The notes: generated by a model not told the origin, from the sequence alone. A stretch of 40,413 nucleotides of DNA from Hyphomicrobiales bacterium (GCA_028290405.1 JAQGJX010000062.1:1-40413), one strand, 5' to 3'; counted from the first letter of the stretch, positions 7,620-15,834 are shown. Numbers and translations: made by a program.

Positions 7620-8738
7620 TTGACCAGCGAGACGCAGGCGCCCATCATGGCGCGGCCGGGGCTTTACGGCCATCCCACCATCGACTGCGATCTCCACCCG
7701 CCCGCGCCCAGCAACAAGGCGCTTGCGCCCTATCTCAATTCCTACTGGCGCGAGATGCTGACGGTGCGCGGCATCGACAGGCTTCAGCTCAACCCCACCA
7801 GCTACCCGGCGAACGCGCCCCTGACGCGCCGGCCCGACTGGGCGCAACCCGCGCCGGACGTCGCCACGCAGGTCGCGCAACTCACCACGCAGGCGCTTGA
7901 CCCCTTCGGCACGACCTTCGCCATCTGCAACAGCCTGCACGGCGCGCAGCTCTTTCACGGCGAGGACATGGCGGCGGTGTTCTGCGCCGCGCTGAACGAC
8001 TGGATGGCGCGCGAATGGCTGGACCGCGATCCCCGCCTGCGGGCCTCGATCCTGATCCCCTCCGAGAACCCGCAGCTCGCCGTGGCGGAGATCGAGCGCG
8101 TCGCGAAGGACGAGCGGTTCGTCAGCGTGCAGATGCTGTGCATGGGCGAAATGACGCTCGGGCGCCGCTTCTACTGGCCTATCTACGAGGCCGCGCACCG
8201 CAACGGCCTTGCGGTGGCGGTCCATGCGGGCAGCGGCTATCGCCACGCGCCCACCTCCATCGGGTGGCCATCCTATTACATAGAGGAGTACGTGGCGAAC
8301 TCCGCCGCGTTCGAGAACCAGCTGCTCAGCCTCATCGCGGAAGGCGCGCTGTCCAAGTTCCCGGAATTGCGGTTCGTGTTCGCCGAATCCGGCTGGTCCT
8401 GGCTCCCCGCGTTCATGTGGCGCGCAGGCAAGACGTGGCGAGGCGTGCGCGCCGAAGTCCCCTGGGTGGACCGCACCCCGGCGGAGTTCATCCGCCAGCA
8501 CGTGCGCTTCACGCTTCAGCCCGTGGACGCGCCGCCTACGCAGGAGATGCTGCGCGACGTGATCGACCAGCTCGGCTCCGACCGGATGCTGATGTTCTCA
8601 ACCGACTATCCGCACTGGCAATTCGACGGGCTGGACGCCCTGCCCCGCCCCCTCCAGGGCGAAGCCGCGCCGCGGGTGCTCTATGAAAACGCTCTCGAGG
8701 CCTACCCCCGCCTGAAGGCCGCGTTCGCGGCGCTGTAA
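7620..8738 (+). CDS. Amidohydrolase family protein (COG2159), divergent paralogue
   Basis: The 372-residue protein is a second amidohydrolase-2 member, recognisably related to the gene at 6384. Shared landmarks are TIDCDLHPPAPS near residue 21, AALNDWMAREWLDRDPRLRASILIP in the middle, VHAGSGYRHA, and FSTDYPHWQFDGLD near the C-terminus. A TTG start at 7620 is preferred because GGGAGG ends 6 bases upstream; an internal ATG at 7647 is the alternative. The large N-terminal extension possible from 6858 is antisense to the neighbouring gene and was rejected. The two amidohydrolases share a 126-bp divergent intergenic region and are probably co-regulated. The substrate is unknown. Confidence 0.87.
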   Translation: MTSETQAPIMARPGLYGHPTIDCDLHPPAPSNKALAPYLNSYWREMLTVRGIDRLQLNPTSYPANAPLTRRPDWAQPAPDVATQVAQLTTQALDPFGTTFAICNSLHGAQLFHGEDMAAVFCAALNDWMAREWLDRDPRLRASILIPSENPQLAVAEIERVAKDERFVSVQMLCMGEMTLGRRFYWPIYEAAHRNGLAVAVHAGSGYRHAPTSIGWPSYYIEEYVANSAAFENQLLSLIAEGALSKFPELRFVFAESGWSWLPAFMWRAGKTWRGVRAEVPWVDRTPAEFIRQHVRFTLQPVDAPPTQEMLRDVIDQLGSDRMLMFSTDYPHWQFDGLDALPRPLQGEAAPRVLYENALEAYPRLKAAFAAL

Positions 8739-8793
8739 GCGGCGGCGCGTTGGCGAGGCACAAGGCGCCTTGCATTTGTGCAGCGCAATATAA

Positions 8794-8812
8794 GGGGCTG
8801 TGATCCAGCCCC
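8794..8812 (+). terminator. Hairpin downstream of the amidohydrolase gene
   Basis: GGGGCTG and CAGCCCC pair around the loop TGATC, 55 bases after the amidohydrolase stop, followed by ATTTCCCC. The short T-run makes it a weak intrinsic terminator at best. The loop also starts a TGATCC element discussed separately. The remainder of the gene-free stretch 8739-9096 holds GC-rich palindromic sequence and, from about 8990, an AT-richer segment leading to the sigma-54 site; no gene is visible in it. Confidence 0.35.
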
Positions 8813-9026
8813 ATTTCCCCTCGTAACATCGCGTTAACGTCTCGATAAGGCCCGCGCAGCGGCGCCGAAGGCCCGTGCGGGCCGGCTCCAGCGTGCGCGC
8901 GCATGCGCGCATCCTGGCCCGCCGGGGCGCCCGGTTAGGCCCGCCACGGGGCGGCGCGAGCCGCCGACGATGGCCCGCGGCCATGGATTTTACAGCAAAC
9001 GATTGAAATTACTAAAAAACATCCCG

Positions 9027-9044
9027 TTGGCACGGCGGGTGCAT
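9027..9044 (+). promoter_or_regulatory. Sigma-54 (RpoN) -24/-12 promoter of the NitT/TauT-type ABC operon
   Basis: TTGGCACG (9027-9034), a 4-base spacer, then GTGCAT (9039-9044) matches the YTGGCACG-N4-TTGCW consensus at all but one core position, with exact spacing between the GG and GC elements. The start codon of the ATPase gene is about 50 bases downstream. Upstream sequence is AT-rich for this genome. No clear NtrC palindrome was identified. Sigma-54 control would fit nitrogen-limitation expression of an importer-amidase operon. Confidence 0.7.
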
Positions 9045-9096
9045 ATCCCCTGTCGGCTCAAACGAGCGGTCCTCAATCGGGCTTATGGAGACAGGG

Positions 9097-9879
9097 ATGG
9101 CCAACGCGAAACTCGCGCTCAACGACGTGTCCATGGTCTTCAAGACCGACGGGCAGGAGTTCACGGCTCTCGCGCCGCTGGATCTGGAGATCGAGGGCGG
9201 ACGCTTCATTTCCCTCATCGGCCCGTCGGGCTGCGGCAAGAGCACGATCTTCAATATTGTCGCGGGGCTTCAGCCGCCCTCCTCCGGCAAGGTGCTGATC
9301 GACGGCCGCGACGCCACCGGCATGATCGGCCAGGTCGGCTACATGCTGCAGAAGGACCTGCTGCTGCCCTGGCGCACGGTGCTCGACAACGTCGCCCTTG
9401 GCATGGAGATCCGCGGCGTGCCGCTGGCGGAAGGCCGCGAACGCGCCGCGCCCCTGCTCAAGCGATACGGACTTGGCGGGTTTGAGATGCGCTATCCCTC
9501 CTCGCTCTCGGGCGGCATGCGCCAGCGCGCGGCGCTCCTGCGCACGCTGCTCGTCGACAACGACGTGGTGCTGCTGGACGAACCCTTCGGGGCGCTGGAC
9601 GCGCAGACGAAGGCGAGCATGCAGGAATGGCTGCTGCAATTGTTCGGCGACTTCGGCCGCACGGTGATCTTCGTCACCCATGACGTGGAAGAAGCCGTGT
9701 TCCTTTCCGACGAGGTTTACGTGATGGCGAGCCGGCCGGGCCGGGTCATCGACCGCATGCCGGTGGACCTGCCGCGCCCGCGCGACCGCTCGCTGGTCAG
9801 CACGCCGCGCTTCGTCGCCATGAAGAAATATTGCCTCGACCTGCTGCACGGCGCCGCCGCGCCTGCGGAAGCCGCCTGA
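9097..9879 (+). CDS. ABC transporter ATP-binding protein, nitrate/sulfonate/taurine type
   Basis: The 260-residue ATPase energises uptake through the permease encoded next. The Walker A GPSGCGKST is at residues 42-50, a Q-loop region reads MLQKDLLLPWRTVLDN, the signature is LSGGMRQRAALLRTLL, Walker B is VVLLDEPFGALD, and the switch histidine is in VTHDVEEAV. The pattern is typical of the SsuB/TauB/NrtD group. ATG at 9097 has GGAG 6 bases upstream; the ATG at 9085 adds four residues and is possible. It is the first gene of an operon with permease, binding protein and two amidases, under a predicted sigma-54 promoter. Confidence 0.93.
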   Translation: MANAKLALNDVSMVFKTDGQEFTALAPLDLEIEGGRFISLIGPSGCGKSTIFNIVAGLQPPSSGKVLIDGRDATGMIGQVGYMLQKDLLLPWRTVLDNVALGMEIRGVPLAEGRERAAPLLKRYGLGGFEMRYPSSLSGGMRQRAALLRTLLVDNDVVLLDEPFGALDAQTKASMQEWLLQLFGDFGRTVIFVTHDVEEAVFLSDEVYVMASRPGRVIDRMPVDLPRPRDRSLVSTPRFVAMKKYCLDLLHGAAAPAEAA

Positions 9880-9909
9880 GTTCCGGTCCTCCAAAACGGA
9901 AGCCCCACG

Positions 9910-10785
9910 ATGAACACCAAGAGCACCACACTCCCCGGCCGCAGCCTCTGGTCCTTGCCGGGCCTGCGCGCCAAGTCGGGCCCCACCCCCCAGCGCAAGG
10001 TGACGCGCCGCCTGCCGGTGGAGACCATCTGGCCCACCTGGGCGCTGGTGGCCGTGCAGGTCGCGTTCCTCGTCGGCTTCCTGCTGCTGTGGGAAGCGGG
10101 CGCGGCGTTCGGGCTCGTGGACGCCTTCTTCTGGTCGCGTCCCAGCGCCATCTGGGAGACGGGGCTCATCTTCTTCGACTCCGGCGCCGCCTATGTGGAC
10201 ATCGCCTACACGTTCCGCTCCACCCTGATGGGCTTCGTGATCGGCACGTCGGCGGGCGCGCTGCTGGGCATGTCGTTCTGGTGGTCGCGCAATTACGCCG
10301 CGATCATGCAGCCCTACATCATCTGCCTTGAATCGATCCCCAAGCTGGCCCTGGCGCCGCTCATCATCCTGGTGTTCGGCATGGGGCTGTCCTCGAAGGT
10401 CGCCATCGCCACCGCGCTGACGCTCATCGTCTCCACCCTCACGGCCTATTCGGGCGTGCAGGCGGTCGATAAGGACCAGGAGCGCCTCTTCTACTCGCTG
10501 GGCGCGAGCCGCTGGCAGGTGTTCACCAAGCTGGTGGCCCCCTCGTGCGTGCCGTGGATCATCTCGATCCTGCGCGTGAACATCGGCCTGGCGCTGACAG
10601 GCTCCATCGTGGGCGAGTTCGTGGCCTCCCAGCATGGCCTCGGCCGCACCATCCTCTACGCAGGATCAACTTACGAAATCTCGCTCGTCTGGGTCGCGGT
10701 CTTCGTGCTCTCGGCCCTGTCGATGCTGATGTACGTCGCCGTCGCATGGCTCGAAAAGGTCCTGCGCAAGGGCGTCGTCCGCTGA
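9910..10785 (+). CDS. ABC transporter permease, nitrate/sulfonate/taurine type
   Basis: The 291-residue inner-membrane protein has about six membrane helices. The first (WALVAVQVAFLVGFLLLWEAGAAF) follows a basic, proline-rich N-terminal tail of about 45 residues, longer than usual. The EAA loop that contacts the ATPase reads YSLGASRWQVFTKLVAPSCVPWI near residues 195-215. It follows the ATPase gene by 30 bases and precedes the binding protein by 43. The substrate is set by the binding protein and is inferred from the downstream amidases to be a nitrogen-containing amide or ureido compound. Confidence 0.93.
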   Translation: MNTKSTTLPGRSLWSLPGLRAKSGPTPQRKVTRRLPVETIWPTWALVAVQVAFLVGFLLLWEAGAAFGLVDAFFWSRPSAIWETGLIFFDSGAAYVDIAYTFRSTLMGFVIGTSAGALLGMSFWWSRNYAAIMQPYIICLESIPKLALAPLIILVFGMGLSSKVAIATALTLIVSTLTAYSGVQAVDKDQERLFYSLGASRWQVFTKLVAPSCVPWIISILRVNIGLALTGSIVGEFVASQHGLGRTILYAGSTYEISLVWVAVFVLSALSMLMYVAVAWLEKVLRKGVVR

Positions 10786-10828
10786 ACCGCACTCTCCCGT
10801 GAACGCTTTCCAGCCAAGGAGCTTCAAC

Positions 10829-11833
10829 ATGAACGCCATCAGCCGACGTCTTGCCCTCAGCCTCGTCCTCATGGGCGGCGTCGCCTCCGGGGCGCTGGCG
10901 CAGGAGCGCAAGACGCTCATCGTCGCCGAGCCCACGCACGGCACGGGCTACCTTCCCCTCTACGTCGCTATCCAGAAGGGCTTCTTCGACGCCGAGAAAC
11001 TCGACGTGAAGATCCTCACGGTGGAAAGCGGGTCCGGCCACACCAACGCGGTGCTCACCGGCCAGGCCTTCGCGTTCATCGGCGGGCCCGAGCACAACGC
11101 CTTCGCGAAGGTGAAGGGCGGCGAGTTGCGGGGCGTCGTCAACGTCGTGGATCGCGGCAACGTCTACTTCGTCGCCAAGAAAGGCATGGAGCCCAAGCCG
11201 GGCGAGAGCATCGCGTCCTACATGAAGGGCAAGACGATCGCGACCGGGCTCTACAGCGGCACGCCCAACTCGATCACCCGCTATCTCGCGTCCAAGTGGG
11301 GCCTCGATCCCAAATCCACTGTGACCCTGAAGGAAATGACCAACGGCGCCATCCTGGCCGCCGTGAAGGCGGGCGGCGCGGAGGTCGGCGTCACCACCGA
11401 GCCGCTGCTGACGCGCGGCGTGGTCGAAGGGATCTGGAGCGAGCCGATCTTCAACGTGCCGAAGGAGCTTGGCCCCTACGCGTATTCGACGCTCAACATC
11501 CGCGCCGCGTCCATCAAGAACGAGCCGGAAACCGTCGCGGCCTTCGTGCGCGGCGTCGTCAAGGGGCTGAAGTACACGGACGCGAACCGTGAAGAAGCCG
11601 CCGCCGTGGCCAAGAAGGAGTTCCCCACCATGGCGCTGGACGACCTGAAGGCGACGCTGGACCGCTCGTTCGCCGATTCCATGTGGAGCAAGGACGGCAT
11701 GATCTCGGCGGACTCCTGGAAGACCGGCGAGTCCGTTGTTCTAGAGGCCGGCATTCTCAAGAAGCCCGTGCCGTACGACGACATCATCGACATGCAGTTC
11801 GTCCGCTCGACGCTCGCGTCGCTGAAGAACTGA
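10829..11833 (+). CDS. ABC transporter substrate-binding protein, SsuA/THI5-like (NMT1 family)
   Basis: The 334-residue protein starts with a Sec-type signal peptide (residues 1 to about 24, ending GALA-QE). The mature part opens with the family's typical TLIVAEPTHGTGYLPLYVAIQKGFFDAEKLDVKI block, in which the ligand lies between two lobes. Homologues bind sulfonates, nitrate, thiamine precursors or aromatic acids; the ligand here is not determinable. ATG at 10829 has AAGGAG at 10816-10821, and the upstream ATG at 10799 is not supported. It is the third gene of the operon. Two stable hairpins follow before the amidase genes and probably let this gene be expressed above its neighbours. Confidence 0.92.
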   Translation: MNAISRRLALSLVLMGGVASGALAQERKTLIVAEPTHGTGYLPLYVAIQKGFFDAEKLDVKILTVESGSGHTNAVLTGQAFAFIGGPEHNAFAKVKGGELRGVVNVVDRGNVYFVAKKGMEPKPGESIASYMKGKTIATGLYSGTPNSITRYLASKWGLDPKSTVTLKEMTNGAILAAVKAGGAEVGVTTEPLLTRGVVEGIWSEPIFNVPKELGPYAYSTLNIRAASIKNEPETVAAFVRGVVKGLKYTDANREEAAAVAKKEFPTMALDDLKATLDRSFADSMWSKDGMISADSWKTGESVVLEAGILKKPVPYDDIIDMQFVRSTLASLKN

Positions 11834-11845
11834 GCCGCGCGGCCT

Positions 11846-11924
11846 GGCGGCTTCACGCCGCCCGGCCGCCCATCGCCCCAAGGGCTTTCGCCAACGCCAT
11901 CCCGCGTCCGGTCAGCCGGACGCG
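11846..11924 (+). other. Two intercistronic RNA hairpins between binding-protein and amidase genes
   Basis: GGCGGC-TTCAC-GCCGCC (11846-11862) and CGCGTCCG-GTCAGC-CGGACGCG (11903-11924) form two perfect stems in the 155-base gap. Neither has a T-run. Such structures commonly protect the 3' end of binding-protein mRNA or attenuate read-through; that role is inferred. Confidence 0.5.
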
Positions 11925-11988
11925 ACCGGGAACCTGCGTCCAGCGAACGGCGGACGCGCATCGTTTCACCAAGCCAAAGGAGCACAGC

Positions 11989-12753
11989 ATGTCCGAGCCC
12001 ATCTGGAACCAATTCCTCACCGAGCGCGACAAGCAGGTATTCGAAGTCTCCGGCTACGGCGCCCGGGGCGGCTTCGGCAAGCGCCCCGCCCTGCTCGTCA
12101 TTGACGTGAACTACGCCTTCTGCGGCGACAAGCCGGAGCCGATCCTTGAATCCATCAAGAAATGGCGCAATTCGTGCGGCGAGGAGAGCTGGCCGGCGGT
12201 CGCCGCCATCCGCTCGCTCATCGACAAGGCGCACGAGAAGGAGCTGCCGGTCATCTACACGACTGGCGTTCGCCGCGACGACAACTGGGACTCCGGCTCC
12301 TGGAGCTGGAAGAACAGCCGCGGCGGCGAAAAGCCCAAGGTGGCCGCCAATAACCTCGACGGCAACCGCATCGTGGACGACATCGCGCCCGCCCCGCAGG
12401 ACATCGTCATCTACAAGCAGAAGCCGTCCGGCTTCTTCGGCACCAACATGGCGAGCTACCTGCAATTGCTGGGCTGCGACAGCGTGATCCTCACCGGCAC
12501 GACCACCTCGGGCTGCGTGCGCGCCACCTGCCTCGACGCCTTCAGCATGAACTTCCGCGTCGCGCTGGCCGAAGAAGGCTGCTTCGACCGTTCGCAGGCG
12601 AGCCACGCCATCAACCTGTGCGACATGAACGCAAAGTACGCGGACGTTGTGAAGACGGCGGAGGTCCTGTCCTTCTTCGACACGCTCCCCCTGGGCCTGT
12701 TCGACCTGCCCAAGGGCGCGACGCCCGAGCCCGCAAAGGCCGTCAACTACTGA
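11989..12753 (+). CDS. Isochorismatase-fold amidohydrolase (N-carbamoylsarcosine amidase-like), copy 1
   Basis: The 254-residue cysteine hydrolase has the Asp-Lys-Cys triad: D39 in ALLVIDV, K145 in KQKPSGFFGT, and the nucleophile C176 in GTTTSGCVRAT. Spacing and the long N-terminal arm resemble N-carbamoylsarcosine and maleamate amidohydrolases, which release ammonia from an amide or ureido group. ATG at 11989 has AAAGGAG upstream. It is about 70 percent identical by eye to the next gene, so the pair arose by tandem duplication. Position behind an ABC importer suggests it hydrolyses the imported compound to liberate nitrogen. The exact substrate is unknown. Confidence 0.9.
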   Translation: MSEPIWNQFLTERDKQVFEVSGYGARGGFGKRPALLVIDVNYAFCGDKPEPILESIKKWRNSCGEESWPAVAAIRSLIDKAHEKELPVIYTTGVRRDDNWDSGSWSWKNSRGGEKPKVAANNLDGNRIVDDIAPAPQDIVIYKQKPSGFFGTNMASYLQLLGCDSVILTGTTTSGCVRATCLDAFSMNFRVALAEEGCFDRSQASHAINLCDMNAKYADVVKTAEVLSFFDTLPLGLFDLPKGATPEPAKAVNY

Positions 12754-12786
12754 GCCCATCCATCATCGACTCGTAAGGAGCGCATC

Positions 12787-13584
12787 ATGAACGACGGCAA
12801 GAGCGGGGAGCGGATCTGGGACCGCTATCTGACGGAGCGTGACAAGCAGGTCTTCAAGGCTTCGGGCTTCGGCGCAAAAGGGGGCTTTGGAAAACGCCCC
12901 GCCTTGCTGGTCATCGACGTGAGCTACGGGTTCGCGGGCGACAAGCCGGAGCCGATCCTCGACTCCATCAAGCGCTGGAGCAATTCGTGCGGGGAGGAAA
13001 GCTGGGAAGCCATTGCGGCGATCAAGACGCTGGGAGAGGCCTTCCGCGAGCGCAAGCTGCCGGTCATCTACACCACAGGCGTCACGCGCGAGGACGGTTG
13101 GGACATCGGCTCGTGGGCCTGGAAGAACAGCCGCACGGGCGAGTCCGTGCCGCGCTTCAACAACGAGCTTGACGCCAACGCGATCATTCCCGACATCGCC
13201 CCGCAACCGCAGGATCTCGTGATCCTGAAGCAGAAGCCCTCGGGCTTCTTCGGCAGCAACCTGGCGGCCTATCTGCAACTGCTGGGCGCCGACAGCGTGA
13301 TCGTCACCGGCACGACCACGTCTGGCTGCGTGCGGGCCACGGTGATCGACGCCTTCAGCATGAACTTCCGCGTCGCGGTCGCCGAGGAAGGCTGCTTCGA
13401 CCGTTCGCAGGCCAGCCACGCCATAAACTTGTGCGACATGCACGCAAAATACGCGGACGTTATGCCCACGGCGGAGATCCTCGCCTATCTCAAGACCCTC
13501 GCGTACGACCTCTTCCCCAACCTGCCCAAGGGCGGGGCGGCCACGCCCGCCAGCCCCGGCCTGCGGCTGGTGTCGTCCGCCTGA
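12787..13584 (+). CDS. Isochorismatase-fold amidohydrolase (N-carbamoylsarcosine amidase-like), copy 2
   Basis: The 265-residue protein is the tandem paralogue of the preceding gene and begins 33 bases after it with an AAGGAG site. The triad is D44, K150 and C181 in the same motifs. The stretches TTSGCVRA, DAFSMNFRVA and EEGCFDRSQASHAINLCDM are nearly identical in both copies. Differences cluster at residues 72-92 and 118-136 and at the C-terminal tail, which carries 12 extra residues. The pair could form a hetero-oligomer or split two related substrates. A GC-rich hairpin separates it from the lysR gene. Confidence 0.9.
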   Translation: MNDGKSGERIWDRYLTERDKQVFKASGFGAKGGFGKRPALLVIDVSYGFAGDKPEPILDSIKRWSNSCGEESWEAIAAIKTLGEAFRERKLPVIYTTGVTREDGWDIGSWAWKNSRTGESVPRFNNELDANAIIPDIAPQPQDLVILKQKPSGFFGSNLAAYLQLLGADSVIVTGTTTSGCVRATVIDAFSMNFRVAVAEEGCFDRSQASHAINLCDMHAKYADVMPTAEILAYLKTLAYDLFPNLPKGGAATPASPGLRLVSSA

Positions 13585-13615
13585 GCCACGGCACGACGCT
13601 TGCTTTGTAACTGAT

Positions 13616-13636
13616 CCGGCGCGGCTTTCGCGCCGG
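13616..13636 (+). terminator. GC hairpin between amidase copy 2 and lysR
   Basis: CCGGCGCG-GCTTT-CGCGCCGG is a perfect 8-bp stem 32 bases after the amidase stop. There is no T-run, so termination is uncertain. It also lies just before the lysR start and could lower read-through into the regulator. Confidence 0.35.
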
Positions 13637-13652
13637 CGCTGGCGGACACACC

Positions 13653-14600
13653 TTGGACCTTCGCGGCATCGAGATCTTTTTGGCGATTTGCGAGAAAGGC
13701 GGCCTTACGGCCGCCGGAGCCGCGCTGGGGCTGACGCAGGCCGGCGTTTCCCAACACCTCCAGAAGCTCGAGCGCGACGTCGGCCTCACGCTCATGGACC
13801 GCACGGTGCGGCCGCCTCGCCTCACGCCGGGCGGCGAATATCTGCGCAAGCGCGGCCGCGCGCTGATGCGCGAGATCGAGGACATTCGCGCCGGCTTGCA
13901 GCGCTATCAGCGCCACGACATTCCCGAATTGCGGCTCGGCATCATCGAGTCCGTCGCCTCCGCCCTGTTGCCGCACCTGGTGCGCCGCCTGTCGCGCTCC
14001 GTCGGCTCGCTATCTGTGACCAGCGGCACCACGCATCCGCTGCTGCCCGAACTGCTGCGCGGCGAGCTCGACATGGTGATCTCCAGCGAGCAGATCGAAG
14101 ACGAGGCGACGTTCGCGACCGAGCCGCTGCTCGCCGAACCGGTCGTGATGGTGCTGCCGAAAGGCCGGCCCCATCCGCGCGACTGGGACGAGATCAACGC
14201 CATGGCGCAGGATCTCGACTTCATCGCCTACGGCACGCGCAGGCGCCTGGGCCGCATTGTGCGCCACCAGTTCGAGCGCTTCGACGTGCGCACGCGCGGC
14301 AATCTCGAATTCGACTCCTCCGTCGCCCTCTTCGATCTCGTGACCAGCGGCGCCGGCTGGGCGGCGACCACGCCGATGTGCATGCTGTGCGCAGGCATCG
14401 ACGAGAACGACGTGGAGATCGTGACGTTTCCAGACGTGACGCCCATGCGCAGCATCAACACGATCTGGGTGCGCGAGCGCGAAGACACCAGCGTCCATAT
14501 GGTGACCGCCCTCTGCCGAACGGTCTTCGCCGAAATCGCCCCAAGGCTCCAACGCAGGGCGGGCGGCGCAGGGGACCGGGTGCAAGTGCTGACGGGGTGA
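13653..14600 (+). CDS. LysR family transcriptional regulator
   Basis: The 315-residue regulator has an N-terminal winged helix-turn-helix (residues 1-60: FLAICEKGGLTAAGAALGLTQAGVSQHLQKLERDVGLTLMDR) and a two-lobed effector domain (about 90-300). The start is TTG at 13653, since no ATG or GTG is available before the HTH; the N-terminal length then equals the family norm. It lies downstream of the importer-amidase operon in the same direction rather than divergent from it, which is less usual for LysR. It is the likely specific regulator of this operon, with an unknown inducer. Confidence 0.9.
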   Translation: MDLRGIEIFLAICEKGGLTAAGAALGLTQAGVSQHLQKLERDVGLTLMDRTVRPPRLTPGGEYLRKRGRALMREIEDIRAGLQRYQRHDIPELRLGIIESVASALLPHLVRRLSRSVGSLSVTSGTTHPLLPELLRGELDMVISSEQIEDEATFATEPLLAEPVVMVLPKGRPHPRDWDEINAMAQDLDFIAYGTRRRLGRIVRHQFERFDVRTRGNLEFDSSVALFDLVTSGAGWAATTPMCMLCAGIDENDVEIVTFPDVTPMRSINTIWVREREDTSVHMVTALCRTVFAEIAPRLQRRAGGAGDRVQVLTG

Positions 14601-14708
14601 CGGGTCTTGTTGGCTCCATCCGAGCGGGGCGCAGCAAGCTTGACTTGCCACAGGGCTGGGACATGATCGGAGCATTCATTTTCGCCCATCTCATTTCAGG
14701 GGGCAGAA

Positions 14709-15779
14709 TTGCTCAATCATGCTTGGCGCTGGATCGTCGCCCGAACAGGGGCCGTCATTATCGGCGCCATGCTGGTCTTCGGCATAGCGTGCATTCTCGC
14801 GGAGTTGGTCTGGGGGAGTCCCGGCGACGTTCAAAGCCCGACCTTCCTCAACCGGGCGGCGGACTTCCTTGGAGCTGTGGGCACGGCTGCGCTCGGGGGC
14901 GGAATTTCAGGAGCGGTTATCAAGATCATGGCGACTGAGGGCGTTTTCCTGAACGCTGTCGCCGCGGTCGCTTACGGTCCCGAGGGTTTGGAGCGCCGAA
15001 GCGACAAGGAGCGGGCAGAGGTCTGGCGCGCGTTGACGCGCATGATCTACCTGCCTTTCCTGCGCCCGTCCGACCTGACCGGCGCTGGGGACGCAGGCAG
15101 GCAGGCGCTGGCGAGCGAACTCGAGCAGGCCATCGCCAAGACGTTCACGTATGAGCAGAAGTTCTACATCCGGCGACTGAATCGAAGGCTTGAAGTTTGT
15201 TGGGCCGAGCCATCGCACCAGATCATCGAAGTGACCGATATCCAGGAGATCGTGATCGTTCCTTTCAAGAACAACGATCCCATCGAGTGGGTGACGGAGT
15301 CGACGCCGGATTCAGGCCTGAGCATGAACGACTATTCCATCAGGGAAGTCGAATGCTCCATCTGGCCTGAGCAGAAGAACCCCAGCGTTTCGCAAGAGAC
15401 TGATAAATCAAAAATCACCACGCATCTTCTTGCCGGTAGCGGGCGCTATGAAGTGAATCGTCGCCGCGTCCTCAAATGGCGCCTCGACAGCGATCCCGTG
15501 CTCGCCTTCCTGTCGCCCTACGTCGTTCGGGAACTCCACGTGGCCATCGACAATCGAGCCGACGATCTCATCATCGCGTTCAAGGACAATGGTGGGCGGC
15601 GGCTGTTCCAGACGGTGGCGGGGGAGGGCAAGCATTTGCAGCCACACGAATATACGGCCCTCAAGGCAAGTTCGTTGCTACTTCCCGACCAGGGCTTCTC
15701 CCTGACGCTGGTGCGCAGGCAGACTGCGCCGCCCGTGCCGGCGGTGGATACCGGAAGCGCGAGCGCCGTTGGAGATTGA
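14709..15779 (+). CDS. Hypothetical membrane-anchored protein
   Basis: I do not recognise this 356-residue protein. It has two hydrophobic N-terminal segments (about residues 13-35 and 52-80, the second rich in Gly and Ala) and then a soluble domain with mixed charged and beta-rich sequence. Start TTG at 14709 has AGGGGG at 14699-14704. Base composition is visibly lower in GC than its neighbours and codon choice is less biased, which suggests recent acquisition. It stands alone between the lysR gene and the end of the catabolic operon, and no partner gene hints at a role. Confidence 0.7.
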   Translation: MLNHAWRWIVARTGAVIIGAMLVFGIACILAELVWGSPGDVQSPTFLNRAADFLGAVGTAALGGGISGAVIKIMATEGVFLNAVAAVAYGPEGLERRSDKERAEVWRALTRMIYLPFLRPSDLTGAGDAGRQALASELEQAIAKTFTYEQKFYIRRLNRRLEVCWAEPSHQIIEVTDIQEIVIVPFKNNDPIEWVTESTPDSGLSMNDYSIREVECSIWPEQKNPSVSQETDKSKITTHLLAGSGRYEVNRRRVLKWRLDSDPVLAFLSPYVVRELHVAIDNRADDLIIAFKDNGGRRLFQTVAGEGKHLQPHEYTALKASSLLLPDQGFSLTLVRRQTAPPVPAVDTGSASAVGD

Positions 15780-15834
15780 ATTTGTAAGCCTTTCAGCCTA
15801 TGTTTGCGACATGTTAGGATACGGAGCGCCTGCG

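Noticed and set aside
8739-9026. NtrC or IHF sites upstream of the sigma-54 promoter
   Set aside because: Several partial palindromes (for example GCACAA...TTGTGC near 8760-8783) have the wrong spacing; none is convincing by eye.
9073-10635. 520-codon minus-strand open frame
   Set aside because: A GC-rich shadow of the ABC ATPase and permease genes, rich in Arg, His and Gln, with no motif.
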